Program-made: the position numbers and the translations under genes
NCBI GenBank assembly: GCA_963699525.1
Contig: CAVOUI010000012.1
Span: 186,001-250,000, forward strand
Source of the DNA: SG8-41 sp963699525
GTDB lineage: Bacteria > Pseudomonadota > Gammaproteobacteria > Burkholderiales > SG8-41
DNA: 64,000 bases
Reading direction: 5' to 3'
Notes under the pieces: model-generated
What the model saw: the letters and a program-made list of their open reading frames with translations, nothing else
Database searches by the model: none
Told to the model about the DNA's origin: nothing
Shown: positions 43,789 to 53,150 of the stretch, piece after piece
Position numbering within the stretch: the stretch's first letter is position 1
Layout of the letters: every line of letters begins with the position of its first letter

Positions 43789-44619
43789 CTAATCCCAGGC
43801 CGGCGCGCGGCCGACCGGGTTGGCGATGCGGCCGTCCGGGCGCGCGAGCGCGAAGATGCGCCGCATCTCCCCGTCGGTCAATTCGAAGTCGAAGATCTCG
43901 AGGCTCTCGGCCATGTGCCGCGGGTTCGACGAGCGCGGGATGGGGGCGATATTGCCCTGCTGCACCAGCCAGCGCAATGCGACCTGGGCGACCGTCCGGC
44001 CCTTCGCGCGCGCGATCTCGGCGATGACCGGGTCCTTGAAGAGCCGCCCGCGTCCGAGCGGGCAGTATGCGGTAAGGACGAGCCCGGCCTTGCGGCAGAA
44101 CGCGAGCACCTTCGACTGGTCGAGATAGGGGTGGTACTCGGCCTGGAGCGTGACCAGCGGCTCCGGGCAGAGGCGCATCGCCTCCTCGGTCATCGCGATG
44201 TTGAAGTTCGCCACCCCGATGTGCCGCGCCTTCCCCTCCCGCTTCGCCCGGGCCAACGCGCCCATCGTTTCCGCGAGCGGGATCCCGTCGGTGCTCGGCC
44301 AGTGCACGTGCAGGAGGTCCACGTAATCGGTCTGCAGGCGCTTCAGGCTCTGCTCCACCGAGCGCGCGAAATCGGCGGCGCGCAGGTACTCGTGCGAGAC
44401 CTTCGTGCAGAGGAAGATGTCCTTCCGCGGCACGCCCGAGGCGCGGATGCCTTCTCCCACGCCCTCCTCGGAGCCGTACTTCCACGCGGTGTCGATGTGG
44501 CGGTAGCCGAGCTTCAGCGCCGTTGCCACGATCTCGCCGCAGTTGCCGAGCTGCGAGGTGCCGAAGCCGATGACGGGTATCTCGGCCCCGTGCGACGACA
44601 GCGTGGGAATGGCAGTCAG
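43789..44619 (-). CDS. Aldo/keto reductase (start unresolved)
   Basis: About 275 residues of the 2,5-diketo-D-gluconate reductase-like group, NADPH-dependent, cytoplasmic. The catalytic tetrad is visible: Asp and Tyr in HIDTAWKYG, Lys in LCTKVS, His in LLHVHWP; the cofactor site IPRSSNPRH is near the C-terminus. The sequence is homologous back to IPVIGFGTSQLG, upstream of any in-frame ATG; a GTG at 44627 is one base out of frame, so a one-base indel near 44620-44627 is likely. Downstream of the propeller gene by about 10 bp on the same strand. Confidence 0.85.
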   Translation of the reverse strand: MTAIPTLSSHGAEIPVIGFGTSQLGNCGEIVATALKLGYRHIDTAWKYGSEEGVGEGIRASGVPRKDIFLCTKVSHEYLRAADFARSVEQSLKRLQTDYVDLLHVHWPSTDGIPLAETMGALARAKREGKARHIGVANFNIAMTEEAMRLCPEPLVTLQAEYHPYLDQSKVLAFCRKAGLVLTAYCPLGRGRLFKDPVIAEIARAKGRTVAQVALRWLVQQGNIAPIPRSSNPRHMAESLEIFDFELTDGEMRRIFALARPDGRIANPVGRAPAWD

Positions 44620-44630
44620 CGCTCCACGCG

Positions 44631-46780
44631 CTAGTTCGCGAGCGGATCGGGCCGCACCTGGATCTGTACCGCGAGCGGACGCGCGCCCTTGCCGAACTCA
44701 TTCAACCACGGAGTGCGATCGCCGCTCGCGCTCCAGAGGCCGCGGCCCTTCCAGCCGGCATTCGGATCGTCAATGCGCCCGTCCATGCCCTTGGCGTAGA
44801 ACCCCATGGGGTACGGCACGCGCATCAGGATCATCTTGCCGTCCTTGAGGGCGACGAAGCCATCCTGCAGATTGGCGGTCGAAATCGGCACGTTCTCGCC
44901 GAGGCCGACGGTGTTGTGGTGGTCGACCCAAGTGTAGTAGCTCGCCTCCGCGCTGTCCTTCTCGAAGCCCTCGAATCCCGGCCCTGGATACCGGTGGTAC
45001 GCGAAGCCCTCGGGGCAGTGATTGCCGGTCGCTTTCGGGCCATTGAGCGGCGCCTTGCACTTGCGCCGGTCGAAGCTGATGAGGCCGCCGTTCGAGCCCG
45101 AGCCCCAGAGCACCCCGTTCTTGTCGATGTCCCCGCCGCGCACGCCGATGCCTTCTTTCGGAATGGCGTAGAGCTCGCTCAGCCGGGTCTTCGGGTCGAA
45201 GCGCAGGAACCCGGCCGTGCCGGCGAAAACATTGAACGTGTACCAGACCGAGCCGTCAGTCGGATGCGGCATCACGGCGTAGGGACCCGAGCCTGCGATC
45301 CGCATGTCCTTGCCCGCTTCCGCCGGCTTGCCCGGCTCGGTCCACGCGTCGACCTTTCCGTTGCCGCTGGTGTCGAGAACGAACGGGAACCAGCCCTGCG
45401 CTCTCGCCGCGTCCCCGGTTTCGTCCCATACCTTGGTGTTGACCCAGCCCGCGACCGGACCGGTGCCCGAGAGCCAAAGCGTGTTGTCCGCGTCGTAGCC
45501 GAACTGCGGGTGGTGGGTGCCGAAGCAGGTGTCGATGAAGGCGTACTTCATCGTCTTCGGATCGAGCATCGAGACCTGGCGCGGCGAGCGCTCGAGCGGG
45601 AACACCTTCGCCGACGGGTGATCCGAGCCCTTCTTGCAGAAGGCCGGGTTGTCCATGCCGCGCACGGTCGCCGCGATCCACAGCCGGCCCCTCTCGTCGA
45701 ACATGGCGTTGTGGTTGTTGGCCTTGGTGTCCCACAGGATCGCATCACCCCAGTAGGGCGAGGGTGCCGTCGGCTTGACCGCGCCGGCGTGGCCCGGCCC
45801 GAGCGAAACCGGCATCTTCGGGTCCGCCACCGGCATCTTGAAAAAGCTCAACCTGGTGCGTCCGCGGATCGAGGATCGGCATGTTGTCGGTCGAGTATTC
45901 CGGCGAGCCGTAGAGCTTGCCGTAGGCGTTCACCGTCGGCTTGCGTCGGTCGGAGGAGATCAGGTCGTGCAGGTACTTGTCGGGCGTGGACCATTCCCAC
46001 GCGGTGACGACGACGTTGCGCTCGATGCCCTGCGGCCGCTGCGGCTTGTTCTTCGGCAGCTCGCCCTTCTCGATCGCGCTCGGTCCAGTCGCCGAAATAC
46101 TTGTAGGGCACGCCGCCCAGCTGCCCGGCGAGCCGGTTGACCATCATCTCGCCGGCCTGGCCCGAGGCGACGCGGCGCATCCACGCCTCCTCATGCGAAT
46201 CGAACTTGCCGAGCTGCGCCGGAATGGTGCGCGTCGCTTTCTGCCCGAGCTGATGGCAGCCGACGCAGTCGACGTTGTTCATGCGCTGGCGCCAGGTGTC
46301 CTGGGTGATGTTCTTCGGGATCCTGGTTCCGCCGCCGAAGTCGCCCGCCGGCGGAATCTTCATCATCGTGTACCAGTAGATCGCCGGGTAATACTGCGCG
46401 GCCGCCCGCTCGTCCGGGGCCGTCACCGCGGTGTGATTCACGAACTGGCCGGGTTTTGCCTGCACCCTCGGCGAGTCCACGAGGCCGTAGCCGCGCACGA
46501 AGACCTGGTAGCTGGCGGCCGGCAGGTCGGGGATGACGTAGCGGCCGCGGTCATCGGTGACGACGCTCTTGATGTAGCGGGTTGGCAGATCGGTCGTCTC
46601 GGCGATTACCCAGACGCCCGCCTCCGGGCCCTTGGGGCCGGAGACGACGCCCCCGATATCGTCACCGCCGATGCGGATCGCAGGGTCGGACGGATGCTGC
46701 GTCAACTGGGCCGCGCAAGCGGCCAGAAACGCGGCGATGGCCGCCGCGATACCCCAGCTCAATGATTTCCCTTTGTTCAT
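44631..46780 (-). pseudogene. Lipoprotein with carboxypeptidase-regulatory-like domain, CxxCH haem motif and propeller domain; two frame breaks
   Basis: ATG 46780 follows an AGGAGGGG site and starts a lipoprotein-like leader (AAFLAACAAQ). Then come a beta-sandwich with GVWVIAET, VVTDDRGRYVIPDLPAASY (near residues 75-110), a single c-type haem motif VDCVGCHQLG near 170, and a long domain with repeated W/G/D blades (GRLWIAATVRGM, NTLWLSGTG, GVLWGSGSNGG) like streptogramin-lyase propellers. Frame breaks lie near 46078 and at the A5 run 45841-45845; one base fewer there gives HQVELFKMPVADPKM. About 715 residues when repaired. Possibly a periplasmic redox or oxidase-like protein; substrate unknown. 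Confidence 0.75.
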
Positions 46781-47009
46781 TTTCCCCTCCTGGAAGTGCG
46801 GGTCGTGACTTAGCTTACCGGATAACGGTCCACGGGCGCGACCGGTCAAGCGCGTATTTTCGCACCGCTTTCTCGTCGAAGCCGAGCCCCGGTGTCCGGT
46901 TCTACCGGGCGACCTCGAGGGGTGATTTGATCTACAATCGACGATTCGCGGAATGGAAGCATCTCCGCGGCAACTACCCGAATCAATACAGCGAAAGAAG
47001 GATCGAGCC

Positions 47010-47987
47010 ATGAATTCAAGACTCGGCAATACCGGTGCAACCCTCGCAGCAGCGGCGCTGCTGGCCGCGGCGATTCCGGCGCAGTCCCAGCAGTACCCGG
47101 TGAAGCCGGTGCGCGTGATCGTGCCGTTCGCTCCCGGCGGCGGCAGCGATATTACGGCGCGGGTGTTCTCGAGCAAGCTTTCCGAATATCTCGGCCAGCA
47201 GTTTGTCGTGGACAACCGCGGCGGCGCCGCCGGCCTGATCGGCATGGAGCTGACGGCGCGCGCTCCGGCCGACGGCTACGTCATCATGATGATGTCGGCG
47301 AGCTTCTCGGCGACGTCCGCCGTGCAGAGGCCCGCGTTCGATCCGATCAACAACATCGTGGCCGTGGCCGAATTCGGCTACACGCCGTTCGTCCTGACCG
47401 TACACCCGTCGCTGCCGGCGAAGACGACCAAGGAGCTGATCGCGCTTGCGCGCACGACGAAAGGCGGCTTGAGCTATGCCGGGACCGGGACCGGCGGTGC
47501 CACGCACCTTGCCACCGAGCTCTTCTCGAGCATGGCGAAGATCAAGATGGTCGCGATTCAGTACAAGAGCACCGGTGCCGCGATGGCCGATCTGCTGTCG
47601 GGGCAGGTGCCCGTGATCGTGGGCAGCCTCCTGCCCGTCACGCCACATCTCGCTACGGGCAAGCTCAGGGGCCTCGCGGTGACTACGGCCAAGCGCTGGC
47701 ACACGCTGCCCAACCTTCCCACCGTGGCCGAGACGGTTCCGGGATATGAAGTCGTGCTCTGGTTCGGAACGATGGCGCCGCGCGGCACGCCGCAGCCGGT
47801 CATCGAGCGGCTCAATGCGTCCATCAACAAGGCGCTGGGGGACCCGGCCGTGAAGAAGATTCTCGAAAGCGACGGCATGCTTCCCAGCGGCGGCACGCCG
47901 CAGCAGTTCGGGGAGCGTATCCGCAAGGACTATGACCGCTGGACCAGGGTCGTCAAGGAAGCCGGGCTCAAGCCCCAGTTGGAATGA
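47010..47987 (+). CDS. Bug/TctC family periplasmic substrate-binding receptor
   Basis: A 325-residue receptor. ATG 47010 (MNSRLGNTGATLAAAALL) with an AAGGA site 8 bases before is preferred to an in-frame start at 46953. Signal cleavage near AQSQQYPVKPVR. Blocks: VIVPFAPGGGSD, DNRGGAAG, DGYVIMMM, LPAKTTKEL, GTGGATHL; the HVPYKG block is IQYKSTG. The 229-bp gap to the divergent propeller gene holds TACAAT at 46933-46938 as a possible -10. No enzyme gene on the same strand until the TRAP system. Confidence 0.92.
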   Translation: MNSRLGNTGATLAAAALLAAAIPAQSQQYPVKPVRVIVPFAPGGGSDITARVFSSKLSEYLGQQFVVDNRGGAAGLIGMELTARAPADGYVIMMMSASFSATSAVQRPAFDPINNIVAVAEFGYTPFVLTVHPSLPAKTTKELIALARTTKGGLSYAGTGTGGATHLATELFSSMAKIKMVAIQYKSTGAAMADLLSGQVPVIVGSLLPVTPHLATGKLRGLAVTTAKRWHTLPNLPTVAETVPGYEVVLWFGTMAPRGTPQPVIERLNASINKALGDPAVKKILESDGMLPSGGTPQQFGERIRKDYDRWTRVVKEAGLKPQLE

Positions 47988-48058
47988 GGTTGACCCCCTC
48001 CGTCAAACCTCACTAAACTGCCCGTTCCGATAAAGCAGTCCATCCGCAGGAGGAGAAC

Positions 48059-49019
48059 ATGCGAAATTTTCTGCTGGGCCTGGTCTGCCTGCGTGGCGGT
48101 GGCGCTCCCCGCAGCCGCGCAGCAGAAGATCACGCTGTCGATTGCCACCGGCCCCACCGGGGGCGTCTATTACCCGATGGGCGGCGGCATGGCGAACATC
48201 CTGTCGAAGAGCGTGCCGGGACTCTCGGCGACGGCGGAAGCCACCGCCGGCTCGATCGCCAACCTCGAGTTCATCCTGACGAAGAAGGCGGAGGTCGCGC
48301 TGTCGATGGCGGACGCGAGCTACGACGCCTACAACGGGCTGGAAAAGTTCAAGGGCAGGGCGGTGCCGGTACGGGGGCTCATGGTGCTTTATCCCAACCG
48401 CTTCCACATCGTCACGCTCGAAGGGCTCGGCATCAACAAGTTGGCTGATCTCAAGGGGCGGCGCGTTTCCACGGGTCCGCCGCGCAGCGGCACGGAGGTG
48501 AAGGCGAACCGCGTGCTGGAGGCGGCGGGGCTGAACCCGGACAAGGACATCGTCCGCGAGCGGCTGACCGTGCAAGCTTCCGGAGAGGCGTTGAAGGACC
48601 GCAAGATCGACGCCTTCTTCTGGTCGGGCGGCATTCCCACCGCGGCGGTGACCGACCTCGCGGCCAGCCCGGGCGTCAAGATCAAGTTTATCGATCACGA
48701 CGATCTGGTCGAAGTATTGAACAAGAAGTACGGCCCGCTCTACGTGAAGGACGTGATTCCCGCCAAGTCCTATCCAGGCCAGGACAAGGACGCGCACGTC
48801 GCCACCATCTGGAACCTCCTGGTGACCGGGGCCGACACCCCGGACGACGTCGCCTACAACATCGTGAAAACCATGTTCGACAAGAAGGAAGACATGGTCC
48901 GGGTGCACAAGGAGTCGGAGAACTTCGACTTGAAGTACCAGACCAATGCGGCGATCGTGATCCCGTTTCATCCGGGCGCGCTCAAGTATTTCCGCGAACA
49001 AGGGTTGAACGTCAAGTAG
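48059..49019 (+). CDS. TAXI family TRAP transporter solute receptor (frame break in signal peptide)
   Basis: A ~318-residue periplasmic receptor of the TAXI group, which differs from DctP receptors and works with fused TRAP permeases. ITLSIATGPTGGVYYPMGGGMANIL near the mature N-terminus and the ATAGSIANLEFI stretch are typical. ATG 48059 has a GGAGGAG site and encodes MRNFLLGLVCL; a +1 shift near 48090 joins it to VAVALPAAAQQ. Without repair the body could start only at GTG 48093, lacking a full signal. A strong terminator follows, then the permease gene. Confidence 0.85.
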
Positions 49020-49050
49020 CCCGCAGATTAGTGCGGGCCGGACCCAAAAC

Positions 49051-49076
49051 CAGCGCGCCCCACGCGCTGTTTTTTT
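49051..49076 (+). terminator. Rho-independent terminator between TAXI receptor and TRAP permease
   Basis: Perfect 7-bp GC stem CAGCGCG/CGCGCTG (49051-49057, 49063-49069) with loop CCCCA, followed by seven T. It lies 31 bp after the receptor stop and before the permease start, so it would keep permease expression below receptor expression. Confidence 0.85.
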
Positions 49077-49116
49077 CCCGGGGGGGCGCGGTAGCCGTCG
49101 GCATGAGATGCGCACG

Positions 49117-51362
49117 ATGAGCGACAAGGAACGAGGATTGATCCACACGATCGCCGCGGAGCACCAGATCGCGGTCGACGAGGCGGCGCTCAAGAAGGCC
49201 GAGGAGTACATCGAGGCGGAGGAGGGCGCGACCAACCGCCTCGCCGGATTCCTCGGCCGCTTCGTGATGGCGGTGGCCGTCGTCATGTCGCTTGTTCCAC
49301 CTCTACGCGGCGTACGCCATCGTGCCGACGCAGCAGCTGCGCATGATCCACGTCGGCTTCGTCCTGTTCCTGGTGTTCCTGCTGTTCCCGTTTGCCCGCC
49401 GCTTCCGCCACCGCGTCATGTGGTGGGACTGGATTGCCGTCGCGCTGTCTTTGCTCGTCATCGGCTACGGTCTCGTCGGCGGCGACGATTTCACCGACCG
49501 CAGCACCATCCCGACCAATCTGGACATGGTGTTCGGCGTCATCCTGACGCTGCTGGTTCTGGAGGCGGCGCGCCGCGGCACCGGGCTGGATCATGCCGTT
49601 CATCTGCGTGCTGTTCATCGCCTACGCGATGCTCGGCCCGCACCTGGGCCCGCCGTGGACGCATCGCGGCTACGACATTTCGCGGCTCGTCGGCCACATG
49701 TACATGACGCTGGAGGGGATCTTCGGCGTGCCGGTGGACGTCTCCTCCTCGCTCATCATTCTGTTCACGATCTACGGCGCGTTCCTGCAGCTCTCCGGCG
49801 CGGGCAAATTCTTCATCGACTTCTCCTTCACCGCGATGGGCGGCAAGCCCACCGGCGCGGGGCGCACGATCGTGCTGTCTTCGTTCCTGCTCGGCGGGCC
49901 CGTCGGGCAGCGGCGTCGCGACCACCGTGACGCTCGGCACGGTCGCTTACCCCATGCTCGCCAAGGCGGGCTACGGCAAGGACGCCGCGGGCGGGCTGCT
50001 CGCGGCCGGAGGCATCGGGGCGATCATTTCGCCGCCGGTGCTCGGCGCGGCGGCGTTCCTCATCGCCGAGTTCCTCAAGATCTCGTATCTCGACGTGATC
50101 CTGATGGCGACGATCCCGACCTGCCTCTACTACTTCGCGCTCTTCCTGATGGTGGAACTCGACGCGCGCAAGTTCGGGATGAAGCAGGTGCCGTTCGACA
50201 AGACGGAGACGTTGTGGAGTCTCACGAGACAGTTCGGCTTCCACTTCCTGTCGCTGGTCGCGATCATCGTCTTCATGGTGCTCGGCTTCTCGCCGGTGTC
50301 GGCGGTGTTCTGGGCGACGATGGTGGCGTTCGTCACGAGCGCGCTGCATCCCGACTGCGCGCTGATGAGCCGGCGCCAGATGGTCCTGTTCAGCGTCGTC
50401 GCAATCGCCGCGTGCCTGGTCTACTCGGCAGTCAAGGGCCGTTTCCATACGGACGCGCTTTCCTGGGCGGTGCCGGCCGGGGCGCTGGCCCTTGTCGCTG
50501 CCGCCTTCATCCGGCCCGAGTGGCGGCTGTGGCCGGCGAAGCTCGTGAAGGCGCTCGAGACCGGCTCGGTCGGCGTGCTCAACGTCGCGGCAACCTGCGC
50601 CGCGGCGGGCATCATCGTGGGCGTGGTGACGCTGACCGGGCTGGGGCTCAAGTTCAGCTCGATCGTGCTCGGCTACGCGGATTCGCTCACCCAGGGCACG
50701 TTGGGACTGCTGACGGCGGTCGGGCGGAGGCTACGAAGGCGCTGGTGCACGACGTGAAGCTGCTCTATACCGCGATCTTCACATCGCTCATCGTGTGGAT
50801 CGTCGGACTGGCCGTGCCGGTGACGGCGTCCTACATCATCTGCGCGGTGATCGCGGCGCCGGCGTTGATCGTTCTCGGCGTGCAGGATTTCGCCGCGCAC
50901 ATGTTCATCTTCTACTACGCGGTGCTCTCCGAGGTGTCGCCCCCGACCGCGCTCTCGCCGTTCGCGGCGGCCGCGATCACCGGCGGCGATCCCTACAAGA
51001 CGACGCTGCAGTCGTGGAAATACACGATGCCGGCGTTCCTGGTGCCGTTCGTGTTCGTGCTCGACCCGGCGGGGCTGGGGCTGCTCCTGATGGGTTCGTT
51101 CAAGGCGCTCGCCAAGGCCTCGGTGGTGGACATCGCGACAGTGTGCGTCACGGCCATGATCGGCATCGCGGCGCTCGCCGGCGGCATGCAGGGGTGGGTG
51201 TTCAAGAAGCACGAACAGCGCACCGAGCGCTGGCTGCTGATCCTTGCCGGCCTCGCGCTGGTCTACCCGCGCGCGGCGTTTGACTACATCGGCATCGTGC
51301 TGATCGCGATCGTGCTGGTTTCGCAGAAGCTGCGCCGTGCGCCCGCTCCCCGCACCGGATAG
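49117..51362 (+). pseudogene. Fused TRAP transporter permease (small + large subunits) with four frame breaks
   Basis: Segments in successive frames rebuild one ~745-residue membrane protein: a charged N-terminus (MSDKERGLIHTI), helices MSLFHLYAAYAIVP and VGFVLFLVFLLF, the DctM-like core GPHLGPPWTHRGYD, LLGGPSGSGVATTV, GGIGAIISPPVLGAAAFL, then PVTASYIICAVIAAPALI and FYYAVLSEVSPPTALSPFAAA. Breaks: extra T at 49292-49293, extra G at 49583-49585, extra C at 49899-49901 and one near 50735. Each is a one-base change and three are in 2-3 base runs. Works with the TAXI receptor upstream for sodium-driven organic acid uptake. Confidence 0.85.
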
Positions 51363-51378
51363 CGGTTACACGGCGCGG

Positions 51379-51829
51379 ATGGCGACGCCGTTCGCGGTGC
51401 TCGGCATCCACACCGCCGGTGGCAGGCTGACCGGCATCGAGTACCTGCCGCGCGGCGCCGCGACGCTTGCCCCGCTCGATCGCTTTGCCGAGCGCGTCTG
51501 CCGGCAGATCGAGCGCTACCTCGACGACCCCGGATTCCGCTTCGACCTGCCGTTCGATTACCGCGGCACCGAATTCCAGTGCCGGGTATGGCGCGCAATT
51601 CACGCCATCCCAAGCGGCAGGACGCTCACCTACGTGGAGATCGCGCGGCAACTTGCGCACGGCACCGCGCCCGGTGGGCGGCGCGTGCGGCGCGAACCGC
51701 ATCCCGCTCGTCATCCCCTGCCACCGCGTGCTGGGAGCGAACGGGATCGGCGGCTTCATGAACGCCCGAAACGGCTTTCCGCTGGAAGTGAAGCGTTGGT
51801 TGCTCCGCCACGAGGGCGTAAACACTTAG
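51379..51829 (+). pseudogene. ogt: Methylated-DNA-protein cysteine methyltransferase (Ogt/MGMT-like) with one frame break
   Basis: About 150 residues. ATG 51379 (MATPFAVLGIH) runs through FQCRVWRAIHAIPSGRTLTYVEIARQLA; after GTAP the frame shifts at the GG pair 51673-51674, and the catalytic part VGGACGANRIPLVIPCHRVLG (in two pieces, with acceptor Cys in PCHRV) and the end FPLEVKRWLLRHEG are in the next frame. Removing one G restores it. Ogt transfers O6-alkyl groups from guanine to its own Cys. It follows the permease by 17 bp and precedes xerD by 8 bp. Confidence 0.85.
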
Positions 51830-51837
51830 AATCGGGC

Positions 51838-52737
51838 ATGGCTGACAGGGATTCCGGCCTCATCGACGCGTTCTGCGACGCGCTCTGGCTCGAGGACGGG
51901 CTCGCGAAGAACACGCTCGACGCCTACCGCCGCGACCTGAATCAGTTCGCGGCCTGGCTCGAAGCCGCGCAGGGGAAGAAGCTGCTCGCGGGCAACGTTG
52001 CCGACGTTCAGGCCTATCTCGGGCACCTGTTCCGGAAGAAGGCGCGCGCCGCGAGCGCCGCGCGGCTGCTGTCGAGCCTGAAGCGCTTCTACCGCTACTG
52101 CCTGCGGCAGGGGAGGATCAAGGCCGACCCCACGCTGAGGATCGCCACGCCGAAGCTGCCTCGCGGATTGCCGAAAACCCTGACCGAGGAGGACGTCGAG
52201 AGCCTTCTTGCCGCGCCGCCGGTGGAGCAGGCACTTGGCCTGCGCGACAGGGCGATGCTGGAGACCCTCTACGCGAGCGGCCTGCGCGTCTCGGAACTGG
52301 TGACGCTCAAGCTCGGACAGGTCAGCCAGGACATGGGGGTCGTGCGGGTGGTCGGCAAAGGATCGAAGGAACGCCTGGTGCCGCTCGGCGAGGAGGCGAT
52401 CGCGTGGATCCGGCAATACCTCCGGGAAGCGCGGCCGCAACTGCTCGGCGCGCGCGCCGCCGACGACCTGTTCGTCACCGCGCGCGGCGCGGCCATGACA
52501 CGCCAGATGTTCTGGCAGCTGCTGCGCCGCTACGCCGCGCGGGCGGGCCTGAAGAAGCCGATCTCGCCGCACACGCTGCGCCACGCGTTCGCCACGCACC
52601 TCCTCAACCATGGCGCCGACCTGCGCGTGGTGCAGCTGCTTCTCGGCCACTCGGACATCTCCACCACCCAGATCTACACGCACGTGGCGCGGGAGCGCCT
52701 GAAGCAGCTGCACGCGAAGCATCATCCGCGCGGGTGA
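51838..52737 (+). CDS. xerD: Site-specific tyrosine recombinase XerD
   Basis: A 299-residue recombinase that resolves chromosome dimers at dif with XerC. Catalytic residues are visible: Arg in SGLRVSEL near residue 148, Lys in KGSKER near 172, His/Arg in SPHTLRHAFATH near 245, HxxH-type LLLGHSDISTT with His near 270 and the nucleophile Tyr in TQIYTHV near 279. Length and the RFYRYCLRQG N-domain are typical of XerD rather than of integrases. No attachment sites or phage genes lie next to it. Confidence 0.95.
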   Translation: MADRDSGLIDAFCDALWLEDGLAKNTLDAYRRDLNQFAAWLEAAQGKKLLAGNVADVQAYLGHLFRKKARAASAARLLSSLKRFYRYCLRQGRIKADPTLRIATPKLPRGLPKTLTEEDVESLLAAPPVEQALGLRDRAMLETLYASGLRVSELVTLKLGQVSQDMGVVRVVGKGSKERLVPLGEEAIAWIRQYLREARPQLLGARAADDLFVTARGAAMTRQMFWQLLRRYAARAGLKKPISPHTLRHAFATHLLNHGADLRVVQLLLGHSDISTTQIYTHVARERLKQLHAKHHPRG

Positions 52738-52741
52738 CCCC

Positions 52742-53098
52742 TCACGCCTTCTTGCCGCGCTCGATGGTGATGCCGACCCGCTTCACGTCCTTCTCCACCG
52801 CGAGCTTGCTGACGCTGATTCTGACCCACGGCGCCTTGAATTCCGTCATCACCAGCGCCGCGAGGTGCTCGGCCAGCCGCTCGACCAGCAGGAAGCGCTC
52901 CTCCTTGAGCGACACCTGGATACGCTGGATCACTTTTGCGTAGTCGATCGTCTCGCGGATCCTGTCGCTGCGCGGGCGTCCGCCGTCGGGGATGCCGATC
53001 TCGAGATCGAGCTGCACGGTCTGCGGCACCCTGCGTTCCCAGTCGTAGACGCCGATCAGCATCTCGACGCGCAGGTCAGTGATGAAAATCGTGTCCAT
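52742..53098 (-). CDS. folB: Dihydroneopterin aldolase
   Basis: A 118-residue T-fold enzyme of folate synthesis converting dihydroneopterin to 6-hydroxymethyl-dihydropterin and glycolaldehyde. Start MDTIFITDLRVEMLIGVYDWERRVPQ in two blocks, with the substrate-site GVYDWER and Glu in LVERLAEHLA near residue 75. Convergent with xerD (4 bp apart) and divergent from plsY with a 52-bp shared promoter gap. The folB-plsY-tsaD neighbourhood is common in betaproteobacteria. Confidence 0.95.
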   Translation of the reverse strand: MDTIFITDLRVEMLIGVYDWERRVPQTVQLDLEIGIPDGGRPRSDRIRETIDYAKVIQRIQVSLKEERFLLVERLAEHLAALVMTEFKAPWVRISVSKLAVEKDVKRVGITIERGKKA

Positions 53099-53150
53099 TC
53101 GGAATCGCGCGTTCCGCTATAGAATGAGCGGCAATTGTATGTGAATTCGC

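Noticed and set aside
49117..51362. Programmed ribosomal frameshifting in the TRAP permease
   Set aside because: Four separate breaks at unrelated short runs, no slippery heptamer with downstream structure seen; sequencing error or decay is simpler.
51838..52737. Phage or island integrase
   Set aside because: Length, motifs and housekeeping neighbours identify the chromosomal XerD; no mobile genes nearby.
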